A stretch of 64,000 nucleotides of DNA, taken from positions 1 through 64,000 of the forward strand of contig NZ_CALPCQ010000008.1 of NCBI RefSeq assembly GCF_943193025.1. The letters run 5' to 3'. Each line of letters opens with the position of its first letter. The first letter of the stretch is position 1. Positions 26,198 to 35,032 of this stretch are shown here, piece after piece. Position numbers and translations under genes: made by a program. The stretch comes from Lactobacillus agrestimuris. GTDB lineage: Bacteria; Bacillota; Bacilli; Lactobacillales; Lactobacillaceae. The notes below the pieces were generated by a model. That model was not told where the DNA came from. It saw nothing but the letters and a program-made list of their open reading frames with translations, and did not search any database.

Positions 26198-27762
26198 TAT
26201 TTATCTTCATTTTGATTGCTTTTTTCTTCTAGGCGTTTAATATCTTGAGCAGATAAAACTGGAAAGACAATATTAAATTGACTACCCTGTCCTACTACTG
26301 AGTCAACGCTAATTTCTCCATGATAGCTTTCAACCAACTTTTGAGCAATTGATAATCCCAAACCGTTACCACCCTTTTCACGTGTTCTTGCCTTATCAAC
26401 ACGGTAGAAACGATTAAAGATTTTATCTTGGTCTTCTTTTGAAATACCCTCACCAAAGTCCTGAACAATAATATGAATTTTATCTTCAGTAACTCCAGCC
26501 GAAACATTAATTTGTTTACGATCTGTTGAATATTTAATTCCATTATCGATCAAAATCACTAAAATCTGTTCTAAGTGACCTTGGTAAATTTGAATTTTTG
26601 TATCTGCTGGTAAATCATCGATATCAAGCTGAATATTGAAATCAGGATGGACCATTGCCATATCACTAGTTACACGTTTTAGTACATCATTAACATTTGT
26701 TATTGCATTAGGATATTGCACATTGATCTGTTCAGCCCTAGTTAAATCGAGCATTTCTTGAATTAAGTGCTTCATCCTATCAGCTTCTTGTAAAGATGCT
26801 TTAATTGATTCTTCCAAAATCTCAGGATCTTCTTTACCCCATCTTTCAAGCATATTTAAATGCCCCTCAATCACAGCTACTGGGGTTCTCAATTCGTGCG
26901 ACACATCACTTACAAATTCTTTTTGTTGATCAATATATCGCTGCATTCGATCTAGCATCTGATTAAATGAATTTACTAAATCACCTAACTCATCGTTTCG
27001 GTGATAATCGGTAATTCTTACAGTACTGTTAGGATCTTCATTAACTTCTCTAGCAACTTTAGAAATTTCTTTAATCGGTTTAACGACATCCCTAACAATT
27101 AGGAATGAGATAAGCGTAAAGACAATTATTGCAACAGCCGATATCATTAGCATCCAACGCAATAGATACTTCATGATATGGTTGTAATAAGTCATACTAT
27201 TAGTTACTACAATATATCCGGTAACCTTTTTTGTCTTATTCGAAACTATTTTATGATACGTATTCAAAACAGTTCCATGTTTCGTTATCGATTTTTCTAC
27301 TTTTGTCTTTCCTTGGAAAGGATGGAAAGTCGGAGCTGTGTCACCATTTGAGAAAACTATCTCATTATGTTTATTATAAACAGCAACGTTAATATCTGGA
27401 TTAGAAATTGATGAAATCAAATCATCACTAAAAGCGCTCCCCGACGAAACACTATCATCCTTAATATTAGGACCACCATTTAAAATTCTTCTGGTGCTGG
27501 GCGACAAAGCAGGAACCACATTAGAAATTTCTAACTCTCCTGAAATCGGACTCAACTGTTGATCTAAAGTTTGAATAACTCGGTTAGAAACTTCTTCTTG
27601 TTGAGTCAATGTCTGTTGGCTAACAGTTGAATAAATAATTACTGAAAATACAACAAAAGAGACTACGATCGTCAACGCAAGGACACTTACCCAGCGCCAA
27701 ATAAGCGATGAACGTTTAGTCTCTTTTTTTGTTTTTTTTAGATTATCTGTCATCATCTTCAT
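26197..27762 (-). CDS. sensor histidine kinase, CovS/ArlS-like
   Basis: A 521-residue membrane sensor. TM1 is ~22-44, an extracellular sensor of about 155 residues follows, TM2 is ~203-224, HAMP ~224-277, HisKA with phospho-acceptor His289 in D-V-S-H-E-L-R-T-P, and an HATPase domain with the N box (D-N-G-I-K-Y-S), G1 (D-F-G-E-G-I) and G2 (G-G-N-G-L-G-L-S). It overlaps the response-regulator gene by 20 bases and forms a two-component pair with it. The regulator is closest to CovR/CsrR and ArlR, so a role in surface, stress or wall control is plausible; the signal is unknown. Confidence 0.92.
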   Translation of the reverse strand: MKMMTDNLKKTKKETKRSSLIWRWVSVLALTIVVSFVVFSVIIYSTVSQQTLTQQEEVSNRVIQTLDQQLSPISGELEISNVVPALSPSTRRILNGGPNIKDDSVSSGSAFSDDLISSISNPDINVAVYNKHNEIVFSNGDTAPTFHPFQGKTKVEKSITKHGTVLNTYHKIVSNKTKKVTGYIVVTNSMTYYNHIMKYLLRWMLMISAVAIIVFTLISFLIVRDVVKPIKEISKVAREVNEDPNSTVRITDYHRNDELGDLVNSFNQMLDRMQRYIDQQKEFVSDVSHELRTPVAVIEGHLNMLERWGKEDPEILEESIKASLQEADRMKHLIQEMLDLTRAEQINVQYPNAITNVNDVLKRVTSDMAMVHPDFNIQLDIDDLPADTKIQIYQGHLEQILVILIDNGIKYSTDRKQINVSAGVTEDKIHIIVQDFGEGISKEDQDKIFNRFYRVDKARTREKGGNGLGLSIAQKLVESYHGEISVDSVVGQGSQFNIVFPVLSAQDIKRLEEKSNQNEDK

Positions 27763-28456
27763 CTCTTACCATGTACCCAGTTCCACGAACTGTTTTGATA
27801 TATGAAGGTTGCCCTGAAGCATCGATTTTATTACGTAAGTAACGAACATAAACTTCTACAACGTTAGTTTCGATATTTGATTCGGGTCCCCAAATTTTAT
27901 TTAAAAGCTGATCGCGACTAACAACATTATTCTTATTTTCGATTAAAGTCATTAATAAGTTATATTCACGCTTAGTTAAATCAATTGCCTTACCATCACC
28001 GCGATGAACAATACGATTAGCTGTTTCAATTGTTAAATCTTTAAACTTAACAATTTGTTGTTTAGATACTGTAGTATTTTGAGCATCCTTTTCAATCTTT
28101 ACACGACGAAGTACAGCACGTAAACGAGCTAATAATTCTTCAATGGCAAATGGTTTTACAATATAGTCATCTGCACCATGATCCAGGCCTGATACACGGT
28201 CAATTACTGAATCACGCGCAGTCATCATAATAATTGGGGTTGTCTTAGTTTGACGAACTCTACGAGCAATTTCAAGACCATTTAAATCAGGTAACATTAA
28301 ATCAAGCAAGATAGCATCAAAATTATCATTTAATGCATCATCTAAACCTTTACGTCCATTATTCTCAACTACTGTTTCATAGTTCTCGTGTTGTAATTCA
28401 AGCTGAACAAAACGAGCTAGATTTTTTTCATCTTCAATAATAAGAATTTTTGCCAT
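27743..28456 (-). CDS. OmpR-family response regulator, CovR/ArlR-like
   Basis: A 237-residue DNA-binding regulator. The receiver domain (residues 1-~115) has the acidic pair Glu8-Asp9, phospho-acceptor Asp52 in L-L-D-L-M-L-P, and the conserved MMTARD and IVKPFAIEELLARLRA segments, which match streptococcal CovR/CsrR closely. The C-terminal winged helix (~140-232) ends in the TVRGTGYMVRDE wing. It is the first gene of the two-gene operon with the kinase. Confidence 0.93.
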   Translation of the reverse strand: MAKILIIEDEKNLARFVQLELQHENYETVVENNGRKGLDDALNDNFDAILLDLMLPDLNGLEIARRVRQTKTTPIIMMTARDSVIDRVSGLDHGADDYIVKPFAIEELLARLRAVLRRVKIEKDAQNTTVSKQQIVKFKDLTIETANRIVHRGDGKAIDLTKREYNLLMTLIENKNNVVSRDQLLNKIWGPESNIETNVVEVYVRYLRNKIDASGQPSYIKTVRGTGYMVRDEDDDR

Positions 28457-28555
28457 TATTTTATTCTATCCTGTCCATATAATTTATAAATTTATCTTTT
28501 AATTAATAAATGTTTCATAATTAAAGGATACTTTAAAAAAGCTACAAACACAAGA

Positions 28556-28590
28556 TAAAAAGTAACCAACTTTTTAAAAATTGATTACTT
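28556..28590 (-). terminator. terminator after the yceD-like gene
   Basis: Minus strand: AAGTAATCAA and TTGGTTACTT (one G-U pair) close a loop of about 11 bases, followed by TTTATC. It starts about ten bases after the stop codon at 28600 and closes the yqeG cluster. Confidence 0.65.
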
Positions 28591-28599
28591 CATAACTCA

Positions 28600-29151
28600 T
28601 TATTTATCTTTGTCTTGATCTGGGAATAAGTCCTTTAACTTTTCAAAAGCAGGATTAATTTGATTCTTCTTTCCTTCATCAAACGCAGCTTGAGAAATAA
28701 CTTCCCAACCATTTCCTTCTGGATAAATATTATCTTTTGATTCTTTCTCAGTCAAAATTGTAGCTGGTATGTTAAGTAAAATATTATCTTCTACTGCTGT
28801 TTGTAAATCAATTGTATCGTTTTCAACTTTTACAATTGGATCAGGATTTTCTTCCAGCTCATCTTTCGAAGGAGTATCCCTAGAATAATTTTCAGTAAAA
28901 GTAAATTCTTCATGATAAGGTACTGGTTTTAAACTTCTACTTGAAGGAACAACTAGGTCTGCACTAACTTGAAAATTACCAGTCACATACGGTTCATCGT
29001 AAAATAGGTCACCTGTTACGTGAATATTTTTAACCTCAAATAATAAATTCTTTGCTCGTTCAAGAAATTCTGGTCTTACTTCAACTTCTTGATCAATGTG
29101 AGTTAGTGGCATACCACTATTTTTAATTCTTGAAAAATTAAGTGAAAGCAT
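28600..29151 (-). CDS. YceD family protein (DUF177)
   Basis: A 183-residue acidic cytoplasmic protein of the YceD/YlbN family, linked to 23S rRNA accumulation. Residues ~30-100 hold the core (IHVTGDLFYDEPYVTGNF and SADLVVPSSRSLKPV), and the C-terminal half carries the D-L-x-x-x-V-E-D-x-I-L-L-N-I-P motif. In many bacteria, including B. subtilis (ylbN), it is followed by rpmF (bL32). Here no rpmF follows: only 143 bases with a terminator separate it from the two-component system. It lies two bases after tmcAL, so it is part of the yqeG-to-yceD operon. Confidence 0.85.
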   Translation of the reverse strand: MLSLNFSRIKNSGMPLTHIDQEVEVRPEFLERAKNLLFEVKNIHVTGDLFYDEPYVTGNFQVSADLVVPSSRSLKPVPYHEEFTFTENYSRDTPSKDELEENPDPIVKVENDTIDLQTAVEDNILLNIPATILTEKESKDNIYPEGNGWEVISQAAFDEGKKNQINPAFEKLKDLFPDQDKDK

Positions 29152-29153
29152 AT

Positions 29154-30305
29154 TTACACCTCGATTGGTCGGCGACCAAAATTTTGGTCAACCTGCATTA
29201 TTTGTTCAAAAAGGCGATCTAATCGAACTTGCAAATTCATAGATCCATCCTTCGAATTTTTCTTATCAACTTTTGACACGATATCAAGAGCAAATTCACT
29301 CCGATTATCTTTTAAATATTGACGGCCAATTTTACTAAAGCCTAAAAGCATTAATGATTCATGGTTAAAGCTTGCTAACATATCGTCTTGTGTCACATTA
29401 AGTAATGTATATAAACATAAACGACGCAAGCGAGCATAAGTATATCTTTTTGATTTAATATGACGCAAAAATTCAGCAAAGTCCTTACTCAAATGAATTT
29501 CTTGTTTCATTTTATATTCAAGACCTTCGCTCATTTGGTAAATTTTTCTAAGATCCGCTACTGAAGTTGATTCAATTTTATATTTTAAAAATGGATATAA
29601 GAGATTCCAATTCGGATAAATTGTTTGCTTTGCAAGCTGCTTGGCCTCTTCTTTTGGAAGCCATTCTTTAAGTTGATCTGTATCTTCACCATGTAAAAGT
29701 AAATTTCGAATCGCGCTTGCACTTTGAACAGTACCATTGCGCTTTAACAAATCATCGTGTTTAACGCCAATTCGATTAACTGGATGAAGTGACATTGGGG
29801 AATTCAAATTATAGTTAGCAACAGCATAAGCTAAGCCCAAAATTGAATTTGGCTCATTAACTTCATAACCTACTTCTCTTGAAACCATTTGGTTATATTG
29901 AGTTGAGTAAGTTTGACTATAATCTTTAAAATCCATCTTACTACGTGGAATTTCAGCGATTTGCTTTCCCAAATATTCAAAGTTTAAATTAGCATCTTCT
30001 GCTCCGAAGACTAAACTTTTAACACCTAATTCATTTAAAACATTAATACTTCCCAAGGCAAATAAATCTGCTGATTGTACAGCAGTAGAAAATGGTAATT
30101 CAAATACTAAATCAGCTCCAGATTGAAGAGCCGCCTTTGCCCTGGCCCATTTATCCATAATCGCCATTTCACCACGTTGAACATAATTACCAGACATAAC
30201 CACAATAATTGGATCATTTCCAGCAATTAGACGCGCCTGATTCAAAAGAAATTCATGACCACTATGAAAGGGATTGTATTCAGCTATAATCCCAACAACA
30301 CTCAT
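29154..30305 (-). CDS. tmcAL: tRNA(Met) cytidine acetate ligase TmcAL
   Basis: Forms N4-acetylcytidine at the wobble position 34 of elongator tRNA-Met, using acetate and ATP. The protein is 383 residues, formerly YlbM. The nucleotidyltransferase-like motif is [13 protein letters not shown] at residues ~5-17 (H-x-G-H), with [11 protein letters not shown] near residue 36 and the S-A-S-A-I-R-N segment near residue 185. It lies two or three bases from its neighbours rsfS and yceD, so the three genes are coupled. Confidence 0.93.
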   Translation of the reverse strand: MSVVGIIAEYNPFHSGHEFLLNQARLIAGNDPIIVVMSGNYVQRGEMAIMDKWARAKAALQSGADLVFELPFSTAVQSADLFALGSINVLNELGVKSLVFGAEDANLNFEYLGKQIAEIPRSKMDFKDYSQTYSTQYNQMVSREVGYEVNEPNSILGLAYAVANYNLNSPMSLHPVNRIGVKHDDLLKRNGTVQSASAIRNLLLHGEDTDQLKEWLPKEEAKQLAKQTIYPNWNLLYPFLKYKIESTSVADLRKIYQMSEGLEYKMKQEIHLSKDFAEFLRHIKSKRYTYARLRRLCLYTLLNVTQDDMLASFNHESLMLLGFSKIGRQYLKDNRSEFALDIVSKVDKKNSKDGSMNLQVRLDRLFEQIMQVDQNFGRRPIEV

Positions 30306-30307
30306 AA

Positions 30308-30655
30308 TTAGTCTTCCTTAATTTCTAATTGTTTACCGTTAGCCCAAAGCTTTTCAAGATTATAGAATTCACGGGCATCCTTGGTGAAAATGTTTACTAC
30401 AACGTCACCTAAATCGATTAAAAGCCAATTTGAATCACGAGTACCTTCAATACGGTAATCCGTGTACTTGTTTTCATGAGCTTCTTCAACAATTGAATTA
30501 GCGATCGCATGAAGTTGACGGTTTGAACCTGCACTAGTTACAACATAGTAGTCAGCTAAAATACTGATACCTTCCATGTCATATGCTTCAGTATCTTCTC
30601 CGTGACGGTCACTAATTGCTTTAAGGGTAAAATCTAAAACTTCTTTACTACTCAA
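30308..30655 (-). CDS. rsfS: ribosomal silencing factor RsfS
   Basis: Binds uL14 on the large subunit and blocks subunit joining in starvation. It has 115 residues. The RsfS fold is marked by [15 protein letters not shown] near residue 24, N-R-Q-L-H-A-I near residue 40, and the C-terminal [24 protein letters not shown] stretch. It lies between yqeK (13 bases upstream) and tmcAL, as in B. subtilis, where the orthologue is yqeL. Confidence 0.95.
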   Translation of the reverse strand: MSSKEVLDFTLKAISDRHGEDTEAYDMEGISILADYYVVTSAGSNRQLHAIANSIVEEAHENKYTDYRIEGTRDSNWLLIDLGDVVVNIFTKDAREFYNLEKLWANGKQLEIKED

Positions 30656-30667
30656 TATTTTTCTCCT

Positions 30668-31261
30668 TTATTTTACACTCCACACGTTATAAGCCAAAAG
30701 CGTGCGTGGATAAATCTTATTTCTCTTACTAATTAAAAATTCTAAGGTATGAGCAAGTTGATAGCCTACACCTGCATCCAAATTATCATAAGTAATCTTG
30801 CGAGCTTCTTCAACGCCAGGAAAGTCTCTTCCCGGTTCAATAAAATCGGCCATAAATACAATTTTATCAAGTGTAGTCATTTCCACGTCGGCCGTTGTAT
30901 GACGCCATACAGCTTGTAAAATTTCTGGATCAGTGATCTTTAAATCTCGCTTAATAAAATATGTACCAACAATACCATGCCAAATTGCCCGATTCCAATT
31001 TAGTAAATCAGGATCAAATCCCTGTGTCTTAATAGCTTCAATATATTCTTCAACTGGAACTTGTTTAGCATAATCATGAACAAACCCAGCAAGAGCGGCC
31101 TTATCTTCATCATAATTATTTAGCTTGGCTAACTTACGTGAAGTTTCACTAACTCTTACACAATGCTGGAATCTTTTATCATCCATGTTAGCTCTTTCTT
31201 TAGCAATAATTTCATCACTTGATAATGGTGAATAAGTCTCCTTAAAAAACAACTTAGTCAC
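30668..31261 (-). CDS. yqeK: YqeK HD-domain hydrolase (symmetrical Ap4A hydrolase type)
   Basis: A 197-residue metal-dependent HD-domain phosphohydrolase. YqeK proteins cleave diadenosine tetraphosphate symmetrically to ADP. The metal ligands are visible: the His in R-F-Q-H-C-V-R-V, the H-D pair in G-F-V-H-D-Y-A-K, the His in W-H-G-I-V-G, and the RHTTADVEMT and MADFIEPGRDF segments. I place the start at GTG (31261), about eight bases after AAGGGG; a longer ATG frame reaches 31282 but has no such site. It overlaps the end of nadD by eight bases. Confidence 0.9.
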   Translation of the reverse strand: MTKLFFKETYSPLSSDEIIAKERANMDDKRFQHCVRVSETSRKLAKLNNYDEDKAALAGFVHDYAKQVPVEEYIEAIKTQGFDPDLLNWNRAIWHGIVGTYFIKRDLKITDPEILQAVWRHTTADVEMTTLDKIVFMADFIEPGRDFPGVEEARKITYDNLDAGVGYQLAHTLEFLISKRNKIYPRTLLAYNVWSVK

Positions 31262-31889
31262 GATAAAGCCCCTTTTCTTCAATATATTGTCTTACTGATT
31301 CTGGAACTAAGTAGCGAATTGATGTACCGGTTGCGACTGATCGACGGATAGCCGTTGAAGAAAGCCGAATATCAGGTGCATCTACCCATATCATTGGATA
31401 CTGCGGATCTTGAGGATAACCAGGGCGACGGATACCTACCAAAGTTACCATCTTTGCAAGTTCTGATGCCTCTTTCCAGGTATGAAAGCTGTTAACCTGA
31501 TCACTGCCCATAATCAAATAATAATTATTTTGAGGGGCTTTTTCCTTTAAATAGCGTATTGTATCAACAGTATATGAAACTCCTCCACGGAACAGTTCAA
31601 GTAACTTAACGCGGAATTTAGGATTATCGCGTGTTGCCAAATCAAGCATAGTTGCTCTATCTTTGGCTGAAGTCAAAGGAGCATTTTTATGAGGTGGAAT
31701 ATTATCTGGAATGAACCATACTTCATCAAGTCGAAGTTTAGTCATTGCTTGTTCAGCTGCAACTAAGTGAGCAATATGTACCGGATTAAAGGTCCCACCC
31801 ATTATACCAATTTGACGTCCCTTATCATCTGCTTGTAAATCAAGTTCTACTTTTGCTTCTGGAATTTTTTCAATACACTTAGCATCCAT
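31254..31889 (-). CDS. nadD: nicotinate-nucleotide adenylyltransferase NadD
   Basis: Joins nicotinate mononucleotide and ATP to make deamido-NAD in NAD synthesis. It has 211 residues: a polar N-terminal extension of about 26 residues, then the nucleotidyltransferase core with G-I-M-G-G-T-F-N-P-V-H-I-A-H (residues ~28-41), FIPDNIPPHK, MGSDQVNSFHTW and the C-terminal S-S-T-A-I-R-R (ISSTxIR) motif. AAGGAG precedes the ATG. It sits 11 bases after yqeH and overlaps yqeK; in B. subtilis aroE and yqeI (yhbY) lie between yqeH and nadD. Confidence 0.95.
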   Translation of the reverse strand: MDAKCIEKIPEAKVELDLQADDKGRQIGIMGGTFNPVHIAHLVAAEQAMTKLRLDEVWFIPDNIPPHKNAPLTSAKDRATMLDLATRDNPKFRVKLLELFRGGVSYTVDTIRYLKEKAPQNNYYLIMGSDQVNSFHTWKEASELAKMVTLVGIRRPGYPQDPQYPMIWVDAPDIRLSSTAIRRSVATGTSIRYLVPESVRQYIEEKGLYRD

Positions 31890-31900
31890 GATCTCACTCC

Positions 31901-33010
31901 TTAAATTAAAGCACGACGAATACCTAAACCTATTTTATCAGGTGTATAAGTTTTTACGACACAACCTTCAGGAACTGTCACAAATCCAATACCACCAAAC
32001 AATAGGTCACTCTTATATTTGGTCTTAAATTCTTGACCTTTTAATTCACCTAAATAATTTTCACCTGTTGGTGGTGTTAATAATTCACCAACATGATTTT
32101 TAAAGAATTCATCGGCCTTTGCTGTTTTGGTTCTATGAAGTTTAACTCCACGAGCAACATAAACAGTAAAGCTTGTTGATTCACCCTTAACATAATCGAT
32201 TCTACCAAGACCACCCAAAAAGATAGTATTGCCAGGCAATAATTGGAAAGTAGCTGGCTTTAATGGTTTCTTAGGTGAGACTATTTCCAAATCCTTGGGT
32301 TTCAAGCGAGTTGCAATCTGGCTATCACTCATAATTCCCGGTGTATCAACTAAAAAGTGGCCATTTTCAAGTGGAATCTCAATTCTATCAAGAGTTGTAC
32401 CTGGAAAACGTGAAGTGGTAATCAAATTCTTAATATCACCCATTTTGTCGATAATTGCGTTGATTAAAGTTGATTTACCGACATTAGTCATTCCAACAAA
32501 ATAAACATCACGATCTTGAGATGCCTTATTCAAGTATTCAATCAAATCATCTAAATATTTTTGTCTTGCAGCACTAATTAAGAAAATTTTCTTTGGATGG
32601 AGGCCCATACGATTAGCTTCTTGTCTCATCCAATCTTTAATTTTACTTTGACGAGTGTTTAATGGAAAAAGGTCAAACTTATTTCCCACCAAAATGAATT
32701 CATTATCACCAACAAATCTTTTAAGTGATGAAAGAAGTGAATTTGAAAAGTCGAATAAATCAACTACATTAACAATTAACGCTTTTTTACTTGAAAGTGA
32801 ATTAAGCAAAGCTAAAAAGTCATCATTGTTGAGATCAACTGGCATTATTTCATTGTAATGACGCAAACGAAAACATCTTTGGCAATATACATCATCTGTA
32901 TCACCATTAATTGCCTTTTCAAGTGCACTAGCCGGTAAATACCCAGCTGCTTTGGGATCATCTGATTGAAGGATTGCACCACAACCTATACAAATAATTT
33001 CATCATCCAT
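31901..33010 (-). CDS. yqeH: ribosome biogenesis GTPase YqeH
   Basis: A circularly permuted GTPase needed for 30S subunit maturation. It has 369 residues. A treble-clef zinc finger at residues ~7-50 has C-x-G-C and C-x-x-C (CQRCFRLRHYNE). The G motifs come in permuted order: G4 (V-G-N-K-F-D-L) near residue 106, G1 (G-M-T-N-V-G-K-S-T-L-I-N) near 172, and G3 (D-T-P-G-I) near 218, followed by a C-terminal RNA-contact region. It overlaps yqeG by eight bases and has a good AAGGAGA site. Confidence 0.95.
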   Translation of the reverse strand: MDDEIICIGCGAILQSDDPKAAGYLPASALEKAINGDTDDVYCQRCFRLRHYNEIMPVDLNNDDFLALLNSLSSKKALIVNVVDLFDFSNSLLSSLKRFVGDNEFILVGNKFDLFPLNTRQSKIKDWMRQEANRMGLHPKKIFLISAARQKYLDDLIEYLNKASQDRDVYFVGMTNVGKSTLINAIIDKMGDIKNLITTSRFPGTTLDRIEIPLENGHFLVDTPGIMSDSQIATRLKPKDLEIVSPKKPLKPATFQLLPGNTIFLGGLGRIDYVKGESTSFTVYVARGVKLHRTKTAKADEFFKNHVGELLTPPTGENYLGELKGQEFKTKYKSDLLFGGIGFVTVPEGCVVKTYTPDKIGLGIRRALI

Positions 33011-33527
33011 TTTTCAAAGTCTCCTTAAAAGTAACTCGGTGTGAAATTGATAAGAAGAAAAAGATAATCTTTTCAAAGAAACGATTAATTCTTGTATTCC
33101 ATTTATCGGTCTCAACCAGCGGCTTAACTAAAACTGATTCAACGCCCGCCAAATTAGCAGCCTGAATATCTGTAATTAGCTGATCACCAACCATCATAAC
33201 TTGATCTTTCTTCAAATTAAGACGCTCACGTTCTGCATTAATTGCAAAAGGTAACGGTTTTCTAGCTTTTGCAACAAAAGCAATATGATATGGATCTAAA
33301 ACTTTTCCAACTCTTTCTGCATTATTATTGGAAATAACCACTAATTTAATTCCAGCTGCAGCAAGACGTTGATTAAGTTTATCCATTTCTTTAGCAGTTT
33401 CAAATTTATTCCATGCGAGCAAGGTATTATCTAAATCTGAAAATACTGCCTTAATGTTCATTTCATGCAATTTATCGGTATCTAAATGATAAATTGTATC
33501 AATCGTATATTTGGGTCGAAATAACAT
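33003..33527 (-). CDS. yqeG: YqeG family HAD-IIIA phosphatase
   Basis: A 174-residue haloacid-dehalogenase protein. Motif I is F-S-D-L-D-N-T-L-L at residues ~30-38, motif II is VVISNNN near residue 64, and motif III is M-V-G-D-Q-L-I-T-D-I near residue 110. The C-terminal tail (~140-174) is basic and aromatic. YqeG begins the yqeG-yqeH-nadD-yqeK-rsfS cluster in Firmicutes and is related to mitochondrial phosphatidylglycerophosphate phosphatase, but its bacterial substrate is not certain. It is the first gene of a seven-gene overlapping or closely spaced run ending in yceD. Confidence 0.92.
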   Translation of the reverse strand: MLFRPKYTIDTIYHLDTDKLHEMNIKAVFSDLDNTLLAWNKFETAKEMDKLNQRLAAAGIKLVVISNNNAERVGKVLDPYHIAFVAKARKPLPFAINAERERLNLKKDQVMMVGDQLITDIQAANLAGVESVLVKPLVETDKWNTRINRFFEKIIFFFLSISHRVTFKETLKNG

Positions 33528-33599
33528 GCCCCATTCCCTTTCATTATTTATATTAATTTAATCTTATCAGAAAATTGCCCAAAATGATAAATTTAGGTA

Positions 33600-33625
33600 T
33601 AAAAAAAACGCGCACATGACGCGTC
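33600..33625 (-). terminator. rplT terminator
   Basis: ACGCG and CGCGT arms (33608-33624) with a GC-rich closing stem, followed by eight T on the minus strand, just after the rplT stop codon at 33632. Confidence 0.75.
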
Positions 33626-33631
33626 TTTTTA

Positions 33632-33988
33632 TTAGTTTAAAGCTTTTTTAGCAGTTTCAGCTAACTTAGCAAAAGTTTCTGAATCGTTGTAAGCAATATC
33701 AGCTAACATCTTACGGTTCATTTCAACACCAGCTAACTTCAAACCGTGCATTAACTTAGAGTAAGAAATGTCGTTTTGTCTTGCTGCTGCATTAATACGA
33801 GCAATCCATAACTTTCTAAATTCGCTCTTACGCTTTCTACGGTCACGGAATGCGTACTTGTAGGAAACAAACAATTGAGTGCTTGCTGCCTTAAATTGCA
33901 TATGCTTTGCGCCACGGTAACCCTTGGCAAGCTTCATAACCTTCTTACGACGTCTACGTGTTACTGTTCCACCTTTAACTCTTGGCAT
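33632..33988 (-). CDS. rplT: 50S ribosomal protein bL20
   Basis: A 118-residue large-subunit assembly protein that also represses its own operon. The long basic N-terminal helix ([21 protein letters not shown]-like, residues ~5-25) and the conserved [12 protein letters not shown] segment are standard. It is the last gene of infC-rpmI-rplT, 45 bases after rpmI. AGGAGG precedes the ATG. In Firmicutes bL20 binds the infC leader, which matches the structured leader upstream. Confidence 0.97.
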   Translation of the reverse strand: MPRVKGGTVTRRRRKKVMKLAKGYRGAKHMQFKAASTQLFVSYKYAFRDRRKRKSEFRKLWIARINAAARQNDISYSKLMHGLKLAGVEMNRKMLADIAYNDSETFAKLAETAKKALN

Positions 33989-34033
33989 CAGAAATTCCTC
34001 CTACTATCGTTTTAACGTTTTTGAATTCTTTAA

Positions 34034-34234
34034 TTAACGCATTTGAGAAACCATCTGTTTGATGCGCTTCATATCGCTACGTGAAACCATAGCAGGCTTT
34101 CTCAAATGACGACGTTGCTTCTTAGTCTTACCGTGGAAACGGTGACCAGTAAATGCGTGATGACGCTTCAAACCACCATTAGCAGTTCTCTTAAAACGCT
34201 TAGCAGAAGCGCGGTGTGTTCTCATTTTAGGCAT
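34034..34234 (-). CDS. rpmI: 50S ribosomal protein bL35
   Basis: A 66-residue basic protein beginning [14 protein letters not shown], a signature of bL35, and ending in a Lys/Arg/Met-rich tail. The ATG at 34234 is used: GGAGGAATTTGAAA places the ribosome-binding site ten bases upstream, and the TTG two codons earlier in the same frame is too close to that site. It lies between infC (20 bases) and rplT (45 bases). Confidence 0.96.
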   Translation of the reverse strand: MPKMRTHRASAKRFKRTANGGLKRHHAFTGHRFHGKTKKQRRHLRKPAMVSRSDMKRIKQMVSQMR

Positions 34235-34254
34235 TTTCAAATTCCTCCAATTAA

Positions 34255-34788
34255 CTACTTACTTTTTTTGTCCTTATCACTCTTAGGTGCAAGCATTAAG
34301 AACATTGAACGACCTTCCATCTTAGGCTTGCTAGTTACTGTAGCAATATCTGAAGTAGCTTCAGCCATCTTTTCAAGTACTTGTTGACCTAATTCCTTAT
34401 GAGTGATTGCTCTACCTCTAAAGCGGATTGAAACACGAACTTTAGCGCCTTCTTTAGTAAGGAACTTTTGAACATGTTTCAACTTAGTATCAAAGTCGTT
34501 TCCTTCAATAGTTGGACTTAAACGAATTTCTTTGACACTAACCGTCTTAGATTTCTTACGGGATTCTTTAAGCTTCTTCTGTTGTTCGAAGCGATATTTA
34601 CCGTAATCCATTATACGAGCTACTGGTGGCTTAGCGTTGGGTGAAATTAAGACTAAATCCAGACCTTCATCGCTTGCACGACGTAAAGCTTCGCTCTTAG
34701 TTACAACACCAACTTGCTCACCATCTGCATCAATTAAACGAACTTCGTTTGCACGAATTCTTTCGTTTAAAATTAAATTCCTTGGTAT
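34255..34788 (-). CDS. infC: translation initiation factor IF-3, AUA start codon
   Basis: Keeps the subunits apart and checks the initiator codon. The full protein is 177 residues. In-frame translation runs upstream of the first internal ATG (34611) through the standard N-terminal domain ([14 protein letters not shown] and the [11 protein letters not shown] linker region) to an ATA at 34788. A strong GGAGGTGA site (34802-34795) is six bases before it. A non-canonical start (AUU, AUA or AUC) is a known trait of infC and allows IF-3 to control its own translation. Annotating from 34611 would lose 59 residues. Confidence 0.94.
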   Translation of the reverse strand: MPRNLILNERIRANEVRLIDADGEQVGVVTKSEALRRASDEGLDLVLISPNAKPPVARIMDYGKYRFEQQKKLKESRKKSKTVSVKEIRLSPTIEGNDFDTKLKHVQKFLTKEGAKVRVSIRFRGRAITHKELGQQVLEKMAEATSDIATVTSKPKMEGRSMFLMLAPKSDKDKKSK

Positions 34789-34802
34789 GACTCTTCACCT
34801 CC

Positions 34803-34927
34803 GTGTTAATTTGAGGACAAGAAAAAGGCGGGATAAGTAGCCCCGCCTTTAATCAACAGAAAATATCGATCAGCCTAGAGGTTAACTTAACTTAGGCGAG
34901 AAGCGGGCGCTTCTTCTTGTTCTCAAC
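34803..34927 (-). promoter_or_regulatory. L20-type autoregulatory leader of infC-rpmI-rplT
   Basis: The roughly 125-base leader contains a terminator hairpin (AAAGGCGGG / CCCGCCTTT at 34850-34824, then T run) preceded by a structured region with complementary GAAGCGCCCGC / GCGGGCGCTTC-like and CTAGAGG / CCTCTAGG-like segments. This is the arrangement of the Firmicutes L20 leader, in which bL20 binds the RNA and favours termination. Read-through reaches the infC Shine-Dalgarno. Confidence 0.8.
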
Positions 34928-34933
34928 TATGAT

Positions 34934-34962
34934 ATTATACCTGCTCATTCTGATAACGTCAA
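34934..34962 (-). promoter_or_regulatory. infC operon promoter
   Basis: Minus strand: -35 TTGACG (34962-34957), a 17-base spacer and -10 TATAAT (34939-34934). A near-consensus promoter directly upstream of the L20-type leader. Confidence 0.8.
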
Positions 34963-34971
34963 GACAAATTA

Positions 34972-35013
34972 AAAGAAAAAGGAGATCACAATAATTTTGT
35001 GTGATCTCCTTTT
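34972..35013 (-). terminator. adhesin gene terminator
   Basis: AAAAGGAGATCACA (34977-34990) and TGTGATCTCCTTTT (35000-35013) form a perfect 14-bp stem, with a T run on the minus strand. It ends the adhesin transcript right before the infC promoter. Confidence 0.85.
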
Positions 35014-35032
35014 CTCATTTTACGCAATTTAG

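Noticed and set aside
27829-27845. TTACGTAA palindrome resembling the operator half-site of the DUF2798/DHA2 elements
   Set aside because: It lies inside the response-regulator coding sequence, in codons for a conserved Y-L-R-N-K segment, with no promoter nearby.
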